This document shows positions 8,450 through 17,650 of a stretch of DNA of 64,000 nucleotides, in pieces. The notes beneath the pieces are model-generated. The model worked only from the letters and a program-made list of their open reading frames with translations. It was not told the DNA's origin and did not search any database. The stretch lies in NCBI GenBank assembly GCA_965227445.1, contig OZ245751.1, positions 4,526,001 to 4,590,000 of the forward strand. The letters run 5' to 3'. A program made the translations under genes and the position numbers. The DNA comes from DT-110 sp030148525. GTDB lineage: Bacteria; Bacteroidota; Bacteroidia; Chitinophagales; Saprospiraceae. Numbering within the stretch: the stretch's first letter is position 1; each line of letters starts with the position of its first letter.

Positions 8450-9163
8450 TTAGTCTTTTTTGGCCTCGGCACTGTCTTTGCGACTCAATACCTCGTCAAT
8501 CAGGCCGTACTCTTTAGCTTCGTCGGCGACCATCCAGTGGTCACGGTCGCTATCTTCTTCAATTTTCTCGTAAGTCTGACCAGAATGCTTGGAGAGGATA
8601 TCGTACAACTCTTTTTGCATCTGCTTGATCAGGTTGTAGGAAATCTCCATATCTGACACCTGTCCCTGCATGCCACCCAGTGGCTGGTGGATCATTACCC
8701 GGCTGTGCTTCAGGCATGTCCGTTTACCGGCCGTACCGGCTGCGAGCAGGACGGCCCCCATGGAGGCAGCCATTCCGGTACAAATTGTGGCTACATCGGG
8801 AGACACGTATTGCATGGTATCATAAATACCCAATCCGGCCATTACTGACCCACCAGGGCTATTGATAAACATCTGTACATCGCGCTTGGGGTCGGTGGAC
8901 TCCAGGAACAGCAATTGAGCCTGGATCACATTCGCCACGTAATCATTGACCGGCACACCCATAAAGATAATGCGGTCCATCATGAGGCGGGAAAAAACAT
9001 CGAGGCCGACAATATTCATTTGTCGCTCCTCAATAACATTAGGGGTAAAGCCCTGAATATTTGGAACACGTGGAGTTGCTTGCTCCGCATATTTTTCAAG
9101 GTGCATACTACTCATGCCCAGATGGCGAGTAGCATACTTCATAAATTCGTCTTTTGAATACAT
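8450..9163 (-). CDS. clpP: ATP-dependent Clp protease proteolytic subunit
   Basis: A 237-residue serine peptidase that forms the proteolytic barrel of the ClpXP complex. The catalytic Ser is in TGMAASMGAVLLAAGTAGKR, the His in RVMIHQPLGG, and the Asp lies in the later SDRDHWM region. The N-terminus is some 30 residues longer than in E. coli, as is usual in Bacteroidota where a processed leader is common. It is downstream of tig and upstream of clpX, the classical order, so chaperone and protease levels are coordinated. Confidence 0.96.
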   Translation of the reverse strand: MYSKDEFMKYATRHLGMSSMHLEKYAEQATPRVPNIQGFTPNVIEERQMNIVGLDVFSRLMMDRIIFMGVPVNDYVANVIQAQLLFLESTDPKRDVQMFINSPGGSVMAGLGIYDTMQYVSPDVATICTGMAASMGAVLLAAGTAGKRTCLKHSRVMIHQPLGGMQGQVSDMEISYNLIKQMQKELYDILSKHSGQTYEKIEEDSDRDHWMVADEAKEYGLIDEVLSRKDSAEAKKD

Positions 9164-9280
9164 ACCTTGGTTTTTAGATGGCTACGTAAAAGTGTAGTCA
9201 AATCTCTTTGTTCGGATTTCGCAATTACTTAACAACCCAATTGGAAGGCGGTTGAGCAGGTCCGAAAATAATTTGCAAGA

Positions 9281-10699
9281 TCACTCTTCCTCTTCGGCTA
9301 CCGGTGCTGCTGATTGTTGTTGTGCTTTCTGTTGGGCTTCCTGAGCAATGGTGAGAAATTCATCCATAGCAATGGGTTTGTCCTTGACTGTAACTACCTC
9401 AACCAGTGCATCGTACAACTTATCGGTAAGCAACTCGTCGTAGATTTGTTCCACTTGTTTTTGATCCTGCATCAGTCGCATAGCCATCTGGTCGATAAAG
9501 CTATCGTCCATCATGCCCGGGTTTTGTGCAAGGTATCCGCGGACCCGATCCTTGAATCCTTCCATTATCTCATCCTGCTCGACCTTGAGCTCAAAACGCT
9601 CCACCAGCCGGTTGCGAACGAGAGTCCACCGTAGATTCTCGGTAAAGGTGTCGAATTCCTTATCGACATCCGCAGGCGTTGCTTCTTCATTGGAAGCCAG
9701 AATCCAGCGTTTCAGAAAGTCGTTCGGGAGCGCCGGCTTGTTTTTCTCCATTAGGTCTTCCTGCATATCCCGGAACAGCAGAGCTTCGGCCTGCTTATTG
9801 TAGTATCCGGCAATATTCTCCCTGATTTTTTCGCGGGCCTCCTCTTCGGACGTCACCTCGGTTTCTTCCCCGAAGTAGCCCTGGAAGAACTTTTCATCCA
9901 GCTGTGCCTCTTCGATGCGGCTGGCTTCTTCGATGGTGAGATCAAAGGTTGGATTCACCTCCCGGTCGTCCTCTTCCTCTAAGCCAAGGAAGTATTTGCG
10001 AACGTACTTTTCATCGCCTTTCTCTTCCAGTTCGAAGACATTAGCCACCAAACGTTCGCCCACTTTTTTGGCGGTGAATACCTCTTTCATATCGGGTTTC
10101 AGGCTGTTGACCAACACGCTAAACTCGTGGTCAATCCCACCCTCCTTGGGCGTATCATTTTCGAGCTCAACGGCTTTCAGCTTCAGCAGGTCACCCTCCT
10201 GGATCTCACCTTCAGACTGAACGCGATCACCCAGGCGTTTGCGGGCATTCGCCAGTTCCTCCGCAACCGTTTCGTCCGGAACCTCGACCTTGTACTTCTC
10301 GAAGGTGTTTTCTTCGCCAACACCCTGAACCTCGAAGTCAGGTTCCAGGCCTACGTCAAACTTAAATTCGTAGCTGGACAGATCCTGGAGGTCAAAATCG
10401 ACTGGATCTTGTTCTTCGGAAGGAAGGGGCTGTCCCAGCAGGCTGAGGTCTTCCGATTTGATATACTCAGATAATTCTTTTTGCAAGAGCTCATTGACCA
10501 CTTCGGCCAGTACGCCCTTACCATACATTTTCCGGATCACGCTCATGGGCGTTTTCCCCTTGCGGAAGCCCTTCATATGGGCCTGCGATTGGTACTTTTT
10601 CAGCTCCGATTTTAGCTTGGGCTCGTAATCAGCACGCTCTACGTGAACTTTTATGGCTGCGGTCAGTTCGCCGGTTTCTTCTCGGACAACCTTCGGCAT
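9281..10699 (-). CDS. tig: trigger factor
   Basis: A 472-residue ribosome-associated chaperone that holds nascent chains. The ribosome-binding domain has the signature loop HMKGFRKGKTPMSVIRKMYG (compare GFR.GK.P). The middle domain (about residues 150-240) corresponds to the FKBP-like module but lacks an obvious peptidyl-prolyl isomerase motif, as is common in this phylum. The C-terminal arms are helical and acidic and end in a Gln/Ala/Glu-rich tail. It starts the minus-strand tig-clpP-clpX group. The start ATG at 10699 opens directly with MPKVVREETG. Confidence 0.92.
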   Translation of the reverse strand: MPKVVREETGELTAAIKVHVERADYEPKLKSELKKYQSQAHMKGFRKGKTPMSVIRKMYGKGVLAEVVNELLQKELSEYIKSEDLSLLGQPLPSEEQDPVDFDLQDLSSYEFKFDVGLEPDFEVQGVGEENTFEKYKVEVPDETVAEELANARKRLGDRVQSEGEIQEGDLLKLKAVELENDTPKEGGIDHEFSVLVNSLKPDMKEVFTAKKVGERLVANVFELEEKGDEKYVRKYFLGLEEEDDREVNPTFDLTIEEASRIEEAQLDEKFFQGYFGEETEVTSEEEAREKIRENIAGYYNKQAEALLFRDMQEDLMEKNKPALPNDFLKRWILASNEEATPADVDKEFDTFTENLRWTLVRNRLVERFELKVEQDEIMEGFKDRVRGYLAQNPGMMDDSFIDQMAMRLMQDQKQVEQIYDELLTDKLYDALVEVVTVKDKPIAMDEFLTIAQEAQQKAQQQSAAPVAEEEE

Positions 10700-10744
10700 A
10701 GTTGGTTCTTTTTTTGATAATTTGATGAAAATCAGGGGCTTCAG

Positions 10745-10772
10745 GCAAAATACCTGGTCGTTTATTTAGCAA
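10745..10772 (-). promoter_or_regulatory. candidate promoter of tig
   Basis: On the minus strand TTG, then 17 bases, then TATTTTG, close to the Bacteroidota -33/-7 pattern. It would start transcription about 40 bases upstream of the tig ATG. Confidence 0.4.
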
Positions 10773-10976
10773 CTTTCTTCCTGGCCTTTTTGTTGATCTA
10801 GATACAGATAACAACAATTACATAGTCCGAAGCCCGTTTATTGTGCTATCAAACAATGCAATTTCGGATAGGGTTGTGAGGAAAAGGCCAGTAAGCAGCA
10901 ACGTAAAAGTAATTGCTGCGTATACATAGTAATCGATTCAGGTTAGTTAGGCTACACACTGAACTGGCCAATAATA

Positions 10977-11100
10977 CTATACCGCTTCCGAAAAGGTTTG
11001 GCTTTGCCTCACCTTTTCACGCGAGTATGAACTCGACTCGGAGTGGTTTGGAGTCCCGGCACGAAGTACTTCGTAGCAAAACCACTTCGCTAGCGGTTTA
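10977..11100 (-). repeat. dispersed palindromic element, copy A
   Basis: A 124-base element carrying, on the minus strand, GAAGTGGTTT...AAACCACT, GAGTCGAGT, then CGCGTGAAAAGGT...AACCTTTTCGGAAGCGGTATAG. It is the inverse-orientation relative of copies at 50445-50569 and 51284-51387 and includes the extra inner stem ACGAAGTACTTCGT shared in part with the 50445 copy. It sits 18 bases from the tRNA-Leu 3' end. No protein is encoded. Confidence 0.85.
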
Positions 11101-11118
11101 GCTGAAAAGAAAAGTGTG

Positions 11119-11200
11119 TGCGGGTGGAGGGACTCGAACCCACACGCCTTGCGGCACTAGATCCTAAATCTAGCACGTCTACCAATTCCGTCACACCCGC
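11119..11200 (-). tRNA. tRNA-Leu (anticodon TAG)
   Basis: On the minus strand the 5' acceptor GCGGGTG pairs with the 3' CACCCGC. The anticodon stem CTAGA/TCTAG encloses the loop TTTAGGA (anticodon TAG, reading CUA-type leucine codons), there is a long variable arm as expected of a class II tRNA, and the T arm contains GGTTCGAGTCC. CCA is not encoded; the base after the acceptor is A followed by CAC. Confidence 0.95.
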
Positions 11201-11709
11201 ATGAAGAGGACATATCAGCCTGTATGTCCGTTCTATATATAGTAAAGATAGCACATTTGCTATCCTGAGAACTCGCAGATCCGTGGATCAAAACGAGTAG
11301 TGTGGTCAAAAAAATATGGAGGAACATTGACCTCCATCTCAAAATTCAAACGACTAAAAAATGCTTATTCAAAAGCTGTGCAAAGATAATTGTTTTTTAA
11401 TAAAGTCCAACGGCTAACGCCAAAAAGAATGTTGTGCAGGCTATTGGTGGCCAGTTAAGGCTTTTGCCACCTGGTTCCGTCCCTTGACAATCGACGTACC
11501 GGCTCTTACAGAACAAAAATCTTTTTTTTGGCGAAAGCCATTTATTTTTGCGCACAAGTGTACTCCCTTCTTTGGAGATTCCCTAGCTTTAAGATAGGCA
11601 AACCGAACCCGCAGCGCACATAAAATAGTGTGGACTGGTCCGGGACCATCCACCATTCCATGAACAGCAGGCCCCAACGAGTTGGCCCAAACCATTAATA
11701 CGAAAGGAT
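11201..11709 (+). other. 509-base leader/intergenic region before relA/spoT
   Basis: No gene is seen. TATTTTTG at 11543-11550 is a perfect -7 box for the phylum but has no well-spaced TTG upstream; it would give a leader of about 150 bases to the relA/spoT start. Two short inverted phrases (GGTCCGGGACC near 11638) are the only other structures. Confidence 0.4.
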
Positions 11710-13941
11710 ATGCCCGAGGTGATTGCCATAAAAGAAGAAGAGAAAAAACTCATCCAGGATGCGTACCGACAACTACTTCGCTCGATTAAGGTAGATATCG
11801 ACGATGAGGACAGTCGTAATATCCGCCAGGCTTACGAACTGGCCGTACGTGCTCATAGCCAACAACGTCGCAAGTCGGGGGAACCCTACATATTGCATCC
11901 CATCGCCGTGGCCCGCATTTGTGCAGAGGAAATCGGCCTCGGGCCCACCGCGATTGTCAGCGCCCTTTTACACGATGTAGTAGAAGATACCGATGTCAGC
12001 CTGGCCGAAATCCACCAACAGTTCGGTGAAAAGATCGGTAAGATCGTCGACGGCCTGACCAAGCTTGACAGTGCCTATAATGCCCAGAGCCCGCAGGCCG
12101 AAAACTTTAAAAAGGTATTGTCTACCCTGGTCGATGATGTACGGGTGGTTCTCATTAAGATGGCCGACCGCCTCCACAATATGCGTACCCTCGGTGCTAT
12201 GCCGCGCCATAAGCAATTGAAGATTGCCGCTGAAACGTCCTATATCTACGCACCACTGGCCCACCGCCTGGGACTGTACAAGTTCAAAACAGAGTACCTC
12301 GATCTGTGTATGAAAATCACGGATCCCGAAACGTACTTTGAGATTGCCCGCAAACTCAAGGATACTAAATCCGGGCGCGAGGGGTATATCGAAGCCTTTA
12401 TTAAACCGCTCCGCCCCCGCCTCGATGAGGTCGGGGTGCCCTATCAGATTTTTGGCCGGCCCAAGTCTATTTACTCAATTTGGAATAAGCTGAGAGGCAA
12501 AAAAGTAGACTTCGATGAGATCTACGACCTGTTTGCCGTGCGCATCATCGTGGACGTACCGCCCGAAAAGGAAAAACTTACTTGCTGGCAGATGTACTCC
12601 ATCGTAACGGATGTGCACATTCCCATTCCCGAACGATTAAAGGACTGGATCACGACCCCGAAATCCAACGGGTACGAATCGCTCCATACCACGGTGGTCG
12701 GTCCCGAAGGCCGCTTTGTAGAGGTACAAATACGGTCGATTCGCATGGATGAAATTGCCGAGCGTGGATACGCCGCCCACTGGAAATACAAAGGAGTCAA
12801 TTCTCAGCCCAATGTCTATGAACGCTGGCTTGATTCAGTACGGGAAATACTGGAAGACCCCAATAGCGATGCCGTTGAATTCTTAGGAGATTTTAAATCA
12901 AACAACCTCTTCAGTGAGGAAGTCTACGTGTATACACCAAACGGGGACATGAAAATTTTGCCGAAAGGCTCGACCGCCCTGGACTTCGCCTTTAGCATCC
13001 ACACGGATTTGGGGTACCACTGTACGGCCATCAAGGTCAATAATAAGCTGGTTCCTATGGGCTATAAGCTTCGCAACGGCGACCAGGTCCAGATAATGAC
13101 CAATAAAAACCAGAAGCCCAGCGAAGACTGGCTGAAGCTGGTGGTCACCGGTAAAGCCCGGGCTAAGATACGCTCCGCCATGAAGGAAGAGCGCCGCCGC
13201 CGGGGGGAATTGGGTCGGGAGGCACTGGAACGAAAGTTGAAACACCTGAAGGTCGATTTTGAGGAAAGTGTCGAAACGCTGGTGAAAGCCTTTGGCTATA
13301 AATCACACGTTGACCTCTATTTCGCCCTCGCTACGGAAGAGACCACCATACCCGAGATATTCAAGCGTTTCACCACCCACCAGGGAAAACTGGTCGACAG
13401 GGCTGAACTGGAAGAAGAGCTGCAACAGGTAGCAGAGCAGGCCCCGGCACCGGCAAGTAGCAATAAGAAGCAAAAGCTCACCGGCACCCAGCGCCTGCTG
13501 ATCAACGGAGAGCCGGCCGAACGCTTTGACTACACCTTCGCCAGCTGCTGCAATCCGGTACAAGGCGACGATATTTTTGCGTACCTTACCGCTAATGCTG
13601 GATTAAAAATTCACCGCTCTAATTGCCCGAATGCCACTAATCTTATGGTAAATTATGGCTACCGGATCATGAAGGCCGAGTGGATTGTCAGCACCGATGC
13701 GACCTTTGTTGCAGAAGTGAAAATCACAGGGATCGACAGTGGTCCGGGGGTTATCGAACAGCTAACCCACCGAATTTCCACCATGATGGGACTGAACATC
13801 CGTTCTTTGTCGATCGAAGGGGACGAGGGCTATTTTGAAGGTAAAGTCAAATTGATGGTCCGCAATACCGATCAATTGAACATGGCCATACGTTCTCTGC
13901 AAAACCTGGAAAACATCTCAACTGTTACCAGGGTGAAATAA
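11710..13941 (+). CDS. bifunctional (p)ppGpp synthetase/hydrolase, RelA/SpoT family
   Basis: A 743-residue RSH enzyme controlling the stringent response. Order: HD hydrolase domain (HPIAVARICAEEI, then the metal site ALLHDVVEDTDVSL, and KMADRLHNMRTL), synthetase domain (GRPKSIYSIWNKLRGKK, then EIYDLFAVRIIVD and SNGYESLHTTVVGP), TGS domain (EVYVYTPNGDMKILPKGSTA), conserved-cysteine region (FASCCNPVQGDDI) and a C-terminal ACT domain. The hydrolase HD and EDTD are intact and so is the synthetase ESLHT, so it should both make and degrade the alarmone. GAAAGG stands just before ATG 11710. Its stop codon overlaps the left end of a MITE-like element. Confidence 0.95.
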   Translation: MPEVIAIKEEEKKLIQDAYRQLLRSIKVDIDDEDSRNIRQAYELAVRAHSQQRRKSGEPYILHPIAVARICAEEIGLGPTAIVSALLHDVVEDTDVSLAEIHQQFGEKIGKIVDGLTKLDSAYNAQSPQAENFKKVLSTLVDDVRVVLIKMADRLHNMRTLGAMPRHKQLKIAAETSYIYAPLAHRLGLYKFKTEYLDLCMKITDPETYFEIARKLKDTKSGREGYIEAFIKPLRPRLDEVGVPYQIFGRPKSIYSIWNKLRGKKVDFDEIYDLFAVRIIVDVPPEKEKLTCWQMYSIVTDVHIPIPERLKDWITTPKSNGYESLHTTVVGPEGRFVEVQIRSIRMDEIAERGYAAHWKYKGVNSQPNVYERWLDSVREILEDPNSDAVEFLGDFKSNNLFSEEVYVYTPNGDMKILPKGSTALDFAFSIHTDLGYHCTAIKVNNKLVPMGYKLRNGDQVQIMTNKNQKPSEDWLKLVVTGKARAKIRSAMKEERRRRGELGREALERKLKHLKVDFEESVETLVKAFGYKSHVDLYFALATEETTIPEIFKRFTTHQGKLVDRAELEEELQQVAEQAPAPASSNKKQKLTGTQRLLINGEPAERFDYTFASCCNPVQGDDIFAYLTANAGLKIHRSNCPNATNLMVNYGYRIMKAEWIVSTDATFVAEVKITGIDSGPGVIEQLTHRISTMMGLNIRSLSIEGDEGYFEGKVKLMVRNTDQLNMAIRSLQNLENISTVTRVK

Positions 13942-14108
13942 CGTGAGGTTGACAGGCTAAGCAACTGAATGTCACGTTGTATTAAGTATAGGGTACAAGG
14001 TAGTAGGACTTGCTTTAATCATTATACCCTTTACCTACTACCTGGTACCGGGAGGTTGGGCTTTGGCAATCACCACTTTACGAATTGATCGATGCCCAAC
14101 CTCGCGTT
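13940..14108. repeat. MITE-like element, copy 1
   Basis: A 169-base element with terminal inverted repeats AACGTGAGGTTG (13940-13951) and CAACCTCGCGTT (14097-14108), one mismatch. The core holds an inverted pair AAGGTAGTAGG and CCTACTACCT with a seven-base period (TACCCTT TACCTAC TACCTGG TACCGGG at 14025-14052). A second, 76-90 percent similar by eye, full copy is at 45633-45821. No open frame. It overlaps the last two bases of the relA/spoT stop codon and supplies DNA directly upstream of the Fur-family gene. Confidence 0.85.
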
Positions 14109-14129
14109 AAAATAAGTACACGCTCGAAT

Positions 14130-14642
14130 ATGCACCAATCAGATATGAAAGCTGCAGGAAGGAATCAGGAGGAAATCATCCAGGAAGTAAAGAATATCTT
14201 TTCTTCTCACCTGGAGAAAAATGGCCTGCGCAAAACGCCCGAACGTTATGCGATCCTCGAAGAAATATACAAGCGCACCGACCACTTCGATGCGGAGGCC
14301 TTATACATTCACATGAAAAACCAGAATTACCGGGTCAGCCGGGCAACCGTTTACAATACCCTGGAGTTGCTGGTGACCTGTGACCTGGTGAAAAAGCACC
14401 AATTCGGTAAAAATCTGGCCCAGTACGAAAAATCGTACGGGTATAAACAGCACGATCATTTGATCTGCGTCGATTGCGGCAAGGTCCTGGAATTCTGTGA
14501 CCCGCGCGTGCAGCCCATCAAAGATATGATCGGCGAGTTTCTAAAATTCCGCATTACCCACCACACCCTCAATCTGTACGGTCAATGCGCCGGTGCTTGC
14601 GAACGCACCGCCCCAAAAGAAGGTGCTGAACAAAACTCCTGA
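14130..14642 (+). CDS. Fur-family transcriptional regulator
   Basis: A 170-residue metal- or peroxide-responsive repressor. The winged-helix domain has GLRKTPERYAILEEIYKRTDHFDAEALY and the recognition helix YRVSRATVYNTLELLVTCDLV. The dimerisation domain has QHDHLICVDCGKVLEFCDPR, with the CxxC zinc site, and a later C..C-type pair (GQCAGAC). ATG 14130 is preferred over the TTG at 14085 because the latter lies inside the MITE-like element's end. Metal specificity (Fe, Zn, or peroxide sensing) cannot be told from this. It is 138 bases upstream of purA. Confidence 0.88.
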   Translation: MHQSDMKAAGRNQEEIIQEVKNIFSSHLEKNGLRKTPERYAILEEIYKRTDHFDAEALYIHMKNQNYRVSRATVYNTLELLVTCDLVKKHQFGKNLAQYEKSYGYKQHDHLICVDCGKVLEFCDPRVQPIKDMIGEFLKFRITHHTLNLYGQCAGACERTAPKEGAEQNS

Positions 14643-14780
14643 TCAGTCCGAAGATTCCTAAGCCTGGACCCACATTTGTGCTTGCTTATTGCTAACTTGC
14701 GCCTTTTTGGACACCCGCTGTTGCCACTGCTTTCAGCCGTTCATTTGAGTGTCCGAAAACTAGATAAAACCAATAAGCAC

Positions 14781-16067
14781 ATGGCAGTAGATGTACTCCT
14801 AGGTCTGCAATGGGGGGATGAAGGCAAAGGAAAAGTCGTTGACTTTCTGGCGCCAGACTACGATATAATTGCGCGTTTCCAGGGGGGACCCAACGCCGGC
14901 CATACCTTGATCTTCGATGGCCAGAAATTTGTCTTACACACCATTCCTTCCGGCATCTTCCGTACGGAACAAAAAAACCTGATTGGCAATGGGGTGGTTA
15001 TCGATCCCATCACCCTGTCAGCTGAATTAAAAAAACTTCGGGATGCCGGCGTTTCCTATCAGGAACGCTTGTTCGTAGCCCGTAAGGCACATCTCATCCT
15101 GCCCACTCACCGCTACCTGGACGCGGCCTCAGAAGCGGCCAAGGGCCAATCAAAGATCGGCTCAACCCTCCGTGGGATTGGCCCCACTTACATGGACAAG
15201 ACCGGCCGTAACGGCATGCGGGTTGGAGATATACTGCAGCCCGATTTTATGGACCGCTACAATAGCTTACGCCAAAAGCACCTCAGCTTGTTAGATATTT
15301 ACCCGGCCATTGATTTTGAGCTGGAAGCAGAAGAAGAAAACTGGTTAAACAGTCTGGATGAACTGCGCAGTCTTCAGCTGGTGGATGGCGAATACATGAT
15401 CAACCAGGCCCTGGAGAACGGCCAGCGCATTCTGGCTGAAGGAGCTCAGGGTTCCATGCTGGATATCGACTACGGTACCTATCCCTATGTGACCTCCTCC
15501 AATACCATTACCGCCGGCGTGTGTACCGGGCTGGGCATTGCTCCCGGCAAAATCGGTGAAGTGATCGGCATTACCAAAGCCTATTGCACCCGCGTGGGCT
15601 CGGGCCCCTTCCCAACGGAGCTGCACGATGACGACGGCAAAAGACTGGCTAAGGAAGGAAACGAATTCGGTGCCACCACCGGCCGGCCGCGTCGTTGCGG
15701 CTGGATCGACCTGCCACAGTTGAAGTACACCATCATGCTCAACGGAGTAACTCAGTTAGCAGTTACCAAGCTCGATGTACTGAATATCTTCGAGACCATT
15801 AAGGCCGCCACGCACTATAATCTCGACGGCGTGAAGACCCAAGACCTGCCTTACGATCTTTGTAGCATGGAGGTCGATCCGGAATGGAAGTCTTATGCTG
15901 GTTGGGAAACGTCACTGGACGGTATTGCGTTGTTCGACGACTTACCCGAGCGGGCGCGAACGTACCTGGCTGACTTGGAAAGCTCCCTGGGCGTACCGAT
16001 CACTATGGTCTCTACCGGACCAGAGCGGGAAAAGCTGATTCAACGAGCAACAGTAGCAAGTAATTAA
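14781..16067 (+). CDS. purA: adenylosuccinate synthetase
   Basis: A 428-residue GTP-dependent enzyme converting IMP and aspartate to adenylosuccinate, the committed step to AMP. Motifs: LLGLQWGDEGKGKVVD with the catalytic Asp, FQGGPNAGHT, GIGPTYMDKTGRNGMR, EGAQGSMLDIDYGTYPYVTS, and TGRPRRCGWIDL. ATG 14781 is the homologous start (MAVDVLLGLQWGDEG); longer upstream starts lack similarity. It converges on the methyltransferase gene with only four bases between stop codons, so the two transcripts must overlap. Confidence 0.97.
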   Translation: MAVDVLLGLQWGDEGKGKVVDFLAPDYDIIARFQGGPNAGHTLIFDGQKFVLHTIPSGIFRTEQKNLIGNGVVIDPITLSAELKKLRDAGVSYQERLFVARKAHLILPTHRYLDAASEAAKGQSKIGSTLRGIGPTYMDKTGRNGMRVGDILQPDFMDRYNSLRQKHLSLLDIYPAIDFELEAEEENWLNSLDELRSLQLVDGEYMINQALENGQRILAEGAQGSMLDIDYGTYPYVTSSNTITAGVCTGLGIAPGKIGEVIGITKAYCTRVGSGPFPTELHDDDGKRLAKEGNEFGATTGRPRRCGWIDLPQLKYTIMLNGVTQLAVTKLDVLNIFETIKAATHYNLDGVKTQDLPYDLCSMEVDPEWKSYAGWETSLDGIALFDDLPERARTYLADLESSLGVPITMVSTGPEREKLIQRATVASN

Positions 16068-16071
16068 CCCG

Positions 16072-16797
16072 CTATTTGCGCGCGATAATAATGTACTGGT
16101 AATCCAGGGCCGTGTCGTTGGTCTGCACCTGACTAAAACCGGCCTTCAACAGTTCTTCCTCCACTTCGAACAGGGGCACTTTAATGCTGTTGACGTGACC
16201 GACGGGCATGCGTTTCTTCTTGAAATCGATGATCATAACGCGGCCTTCCTCGGGCAGGTCCTGCCAGATATTTCGCATGTATTCCACTCGATTCGGTAAA
16301 AACACGTAGGTATTTACGATCAGGACGATGTCGGCTTCGCCAGCAGCTAATTTTGGGTCGGTATAGGTAGCCAGGCGGGTTTCGATCCGGCTCTGAAATT
16401 GTTCCGGCACTTCCATAACCACGCTGCTGTCCAGTTCGGCCAAAAAGTTGGGATCGACATCGATAGCAATGACTTTTTCGGCGTATTGAGCCAATCGCTT
16501 GGCGAAAAAACCATCACCAGCTCCAATATCGGCTACGGTTTTGTCGCTGAGATCTCCCAACAAATTCTGGATCATTTCCGGCTTTTGCCAGATCATCCGA
16601 TTGGTGTTGCTATATGACTTTTTGATTCCCTGTGAAGGTATGTCCAGCGATTCCTGAGAAGAAACGCTACCGGTAGTCTCCGCCTCTGAAGCCATTTCTT
16701 CGGGGGAGGGCGGAGTGTAGGGACGGGCTGAATCCGATTGGCAGGAGACCAAGATCAACCCCAGAAAGATCAAAAGACTCAGGTTTCGCGTTTTCAT
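16072..16797 (-). CDS. lipoprotein with class I SAM-dependent methyltransferase domain
   Basis: A 241-residue protein. The N-terminus is a lipoprotein signal (SLLIFLGLILVSC, lipobox Cys19) followed by a Ser/Thr/Pro/Glu linker to about residue 50. The catalytic domain has motif I VADIGAGDGFFAKRL, the acidic motif II VIAIDVDPNF, and a motif IV-like ADIVLIVNTYVFL, so SAM binding looks intact. A predicted envelope location for a SAM-dependent enzyme is odd, because SAM is cytoplasmic; similar lipoprotein methyltransferases are, as I recall, seen in related bacteria. Substrate unknown. Confidence 0.8.
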   Translation of the reverse strand: MKTRNLSLLIFLGLILVSCQSDSARPYTPPSPEEMASEAETTGSVSSQESLDIPSQGIKKSYSNTNRMIWQKPEMIQNLLGDLSDKTVADIGAGDGFFAKRLAQYAEKVIAIDVDPNFLAELDSSVVMEVPEQFQSRIETRLATYTDPKLAAGEADIVLIVNTYVFLPNRVEYMRNIWQDLPEEGRVMIIDFKKKRMPVGHVNSIKVPLFEVEEELLKAGFSQVQTNDTALDYQYIIIARK

Positions 16798-17002
16798 GTA
16801 AGCAACTTAGGTTTTTCAATGCCAAAATAAACCCCGTTTAGGTTAATATTTACTTATAACGTCTTAAGAGAATGCAAAAGTAAGGCGTTGCGTTTGCTAA
16901 ATTGTTAAATTTATTGACGACAGCTGCTTTAATGGCATAAAAGAATTGGCACAACCACGGCAATTCTTGAAAAAGCAGCCCGTTAGGACAAAACTGATTT
17001 GT

Positions 17003-17596
17003 GTGAAAAGACTAGCACTATTTGCGTCAGGGACCGGAAGCAATGCAAAACAAATAATTTCGTATTTTAAAGAGCACGAATCCATCGAAGTATCCCTTCT
17101 GATCAGCAACAAGCCACAGGCCAGGGCCTTGACCATGGCTCGTGAACTCGGCGTTCCTACTCTGGTTATTGATCGTGCCACGTTCTATCAGTCAACAGAT
17201 ATTCTGCAGATCCTCCAGGAACACCAGGTGGACTGGCTTATTCTGGCCGGTTTTTTATGGCTGATCCCCCCTTATTTGGTGGAAGCCTACCCGGACCGGA
17301 TAATTAATATCCATCCTGCTTTGTTACCTGCTTACGGAGGCAAGGGTATGTACGGGATGCATGTGCACCGGGCTGTTCACGAGGCAGGTGACGAAAAGAG
17401 TGGCATTACAATTCACCTCGTAAATGAACGTTATGATGAGGGAGCGGTCTTGTTTCAGGCCGATTGTCCATTAAACCCGACCGATTCACCCGAAGATATT
17501 GCCCAAAAAGTGCAAAAATTAGAACACAAACATTTCGCACCGGTTATTGAAAAGACAGTGCTACGTACATCTACTCCTACCGCAAAAAAGCAATAA
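17003..17596 (+). CDS. purN: phosphoribosylglycinamide formyltransferase
   Basis: A 197-residue folate-dependent enzyme, third step of purine synthesis. Motifs: LALFASGTGSNAKQII at the N-terminus, DWLILAGFLWLIPPYLV, the catalytic NIHPALLPAYGGKGMYG (Asn, His) and HLVNERYDEGAVLFQ with the catalytic Asp. The start is taken as GTG 17003 because the fold begins there (MKRLALF); no ATG is in a suitable place. It diverges from the methyltransferase lipoprotein and, with purA nearby, gives this region two purine genes that are not in one operon. Confidence 0.94.
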   Translation: MKRLALFASGTGSNAKQIISYFKEHESIEVSLLISNKPQARALTMARELGVPTLVIDRATFYQSTDILQILQEHQVDWLILAGFLWLIPPYLVEAYPDRIINIHPALLPAYGGKGMYGMHVHRAVHEAGDEKSGITIHLVNERYDEGAVLFQADCPLNPTDSPEDIAQKVQKLEHKHFAPVIEKTVLRTSTPTAKKQ

Positions 17597-17650
17597 AAAA
17601 GGGCTATCCGGAAAGGATGGCATTGACTATCTACATCCAACTTTGAAAAA

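Noticed and set aside
14085..14130. TTG 14085 as the start of the Fur-family gene
   Set aside because: It would place the first codons inside the terminal repeat of the MITE-like element; ATG 14130 begins a normal-length protein.
16947..16962. Sigma-54-like TGGCAC-N5-CGGCA before purN
   Set aside because: The -12 part matches only in GC; a purine gene has no associated activator here, so chance is likelier.
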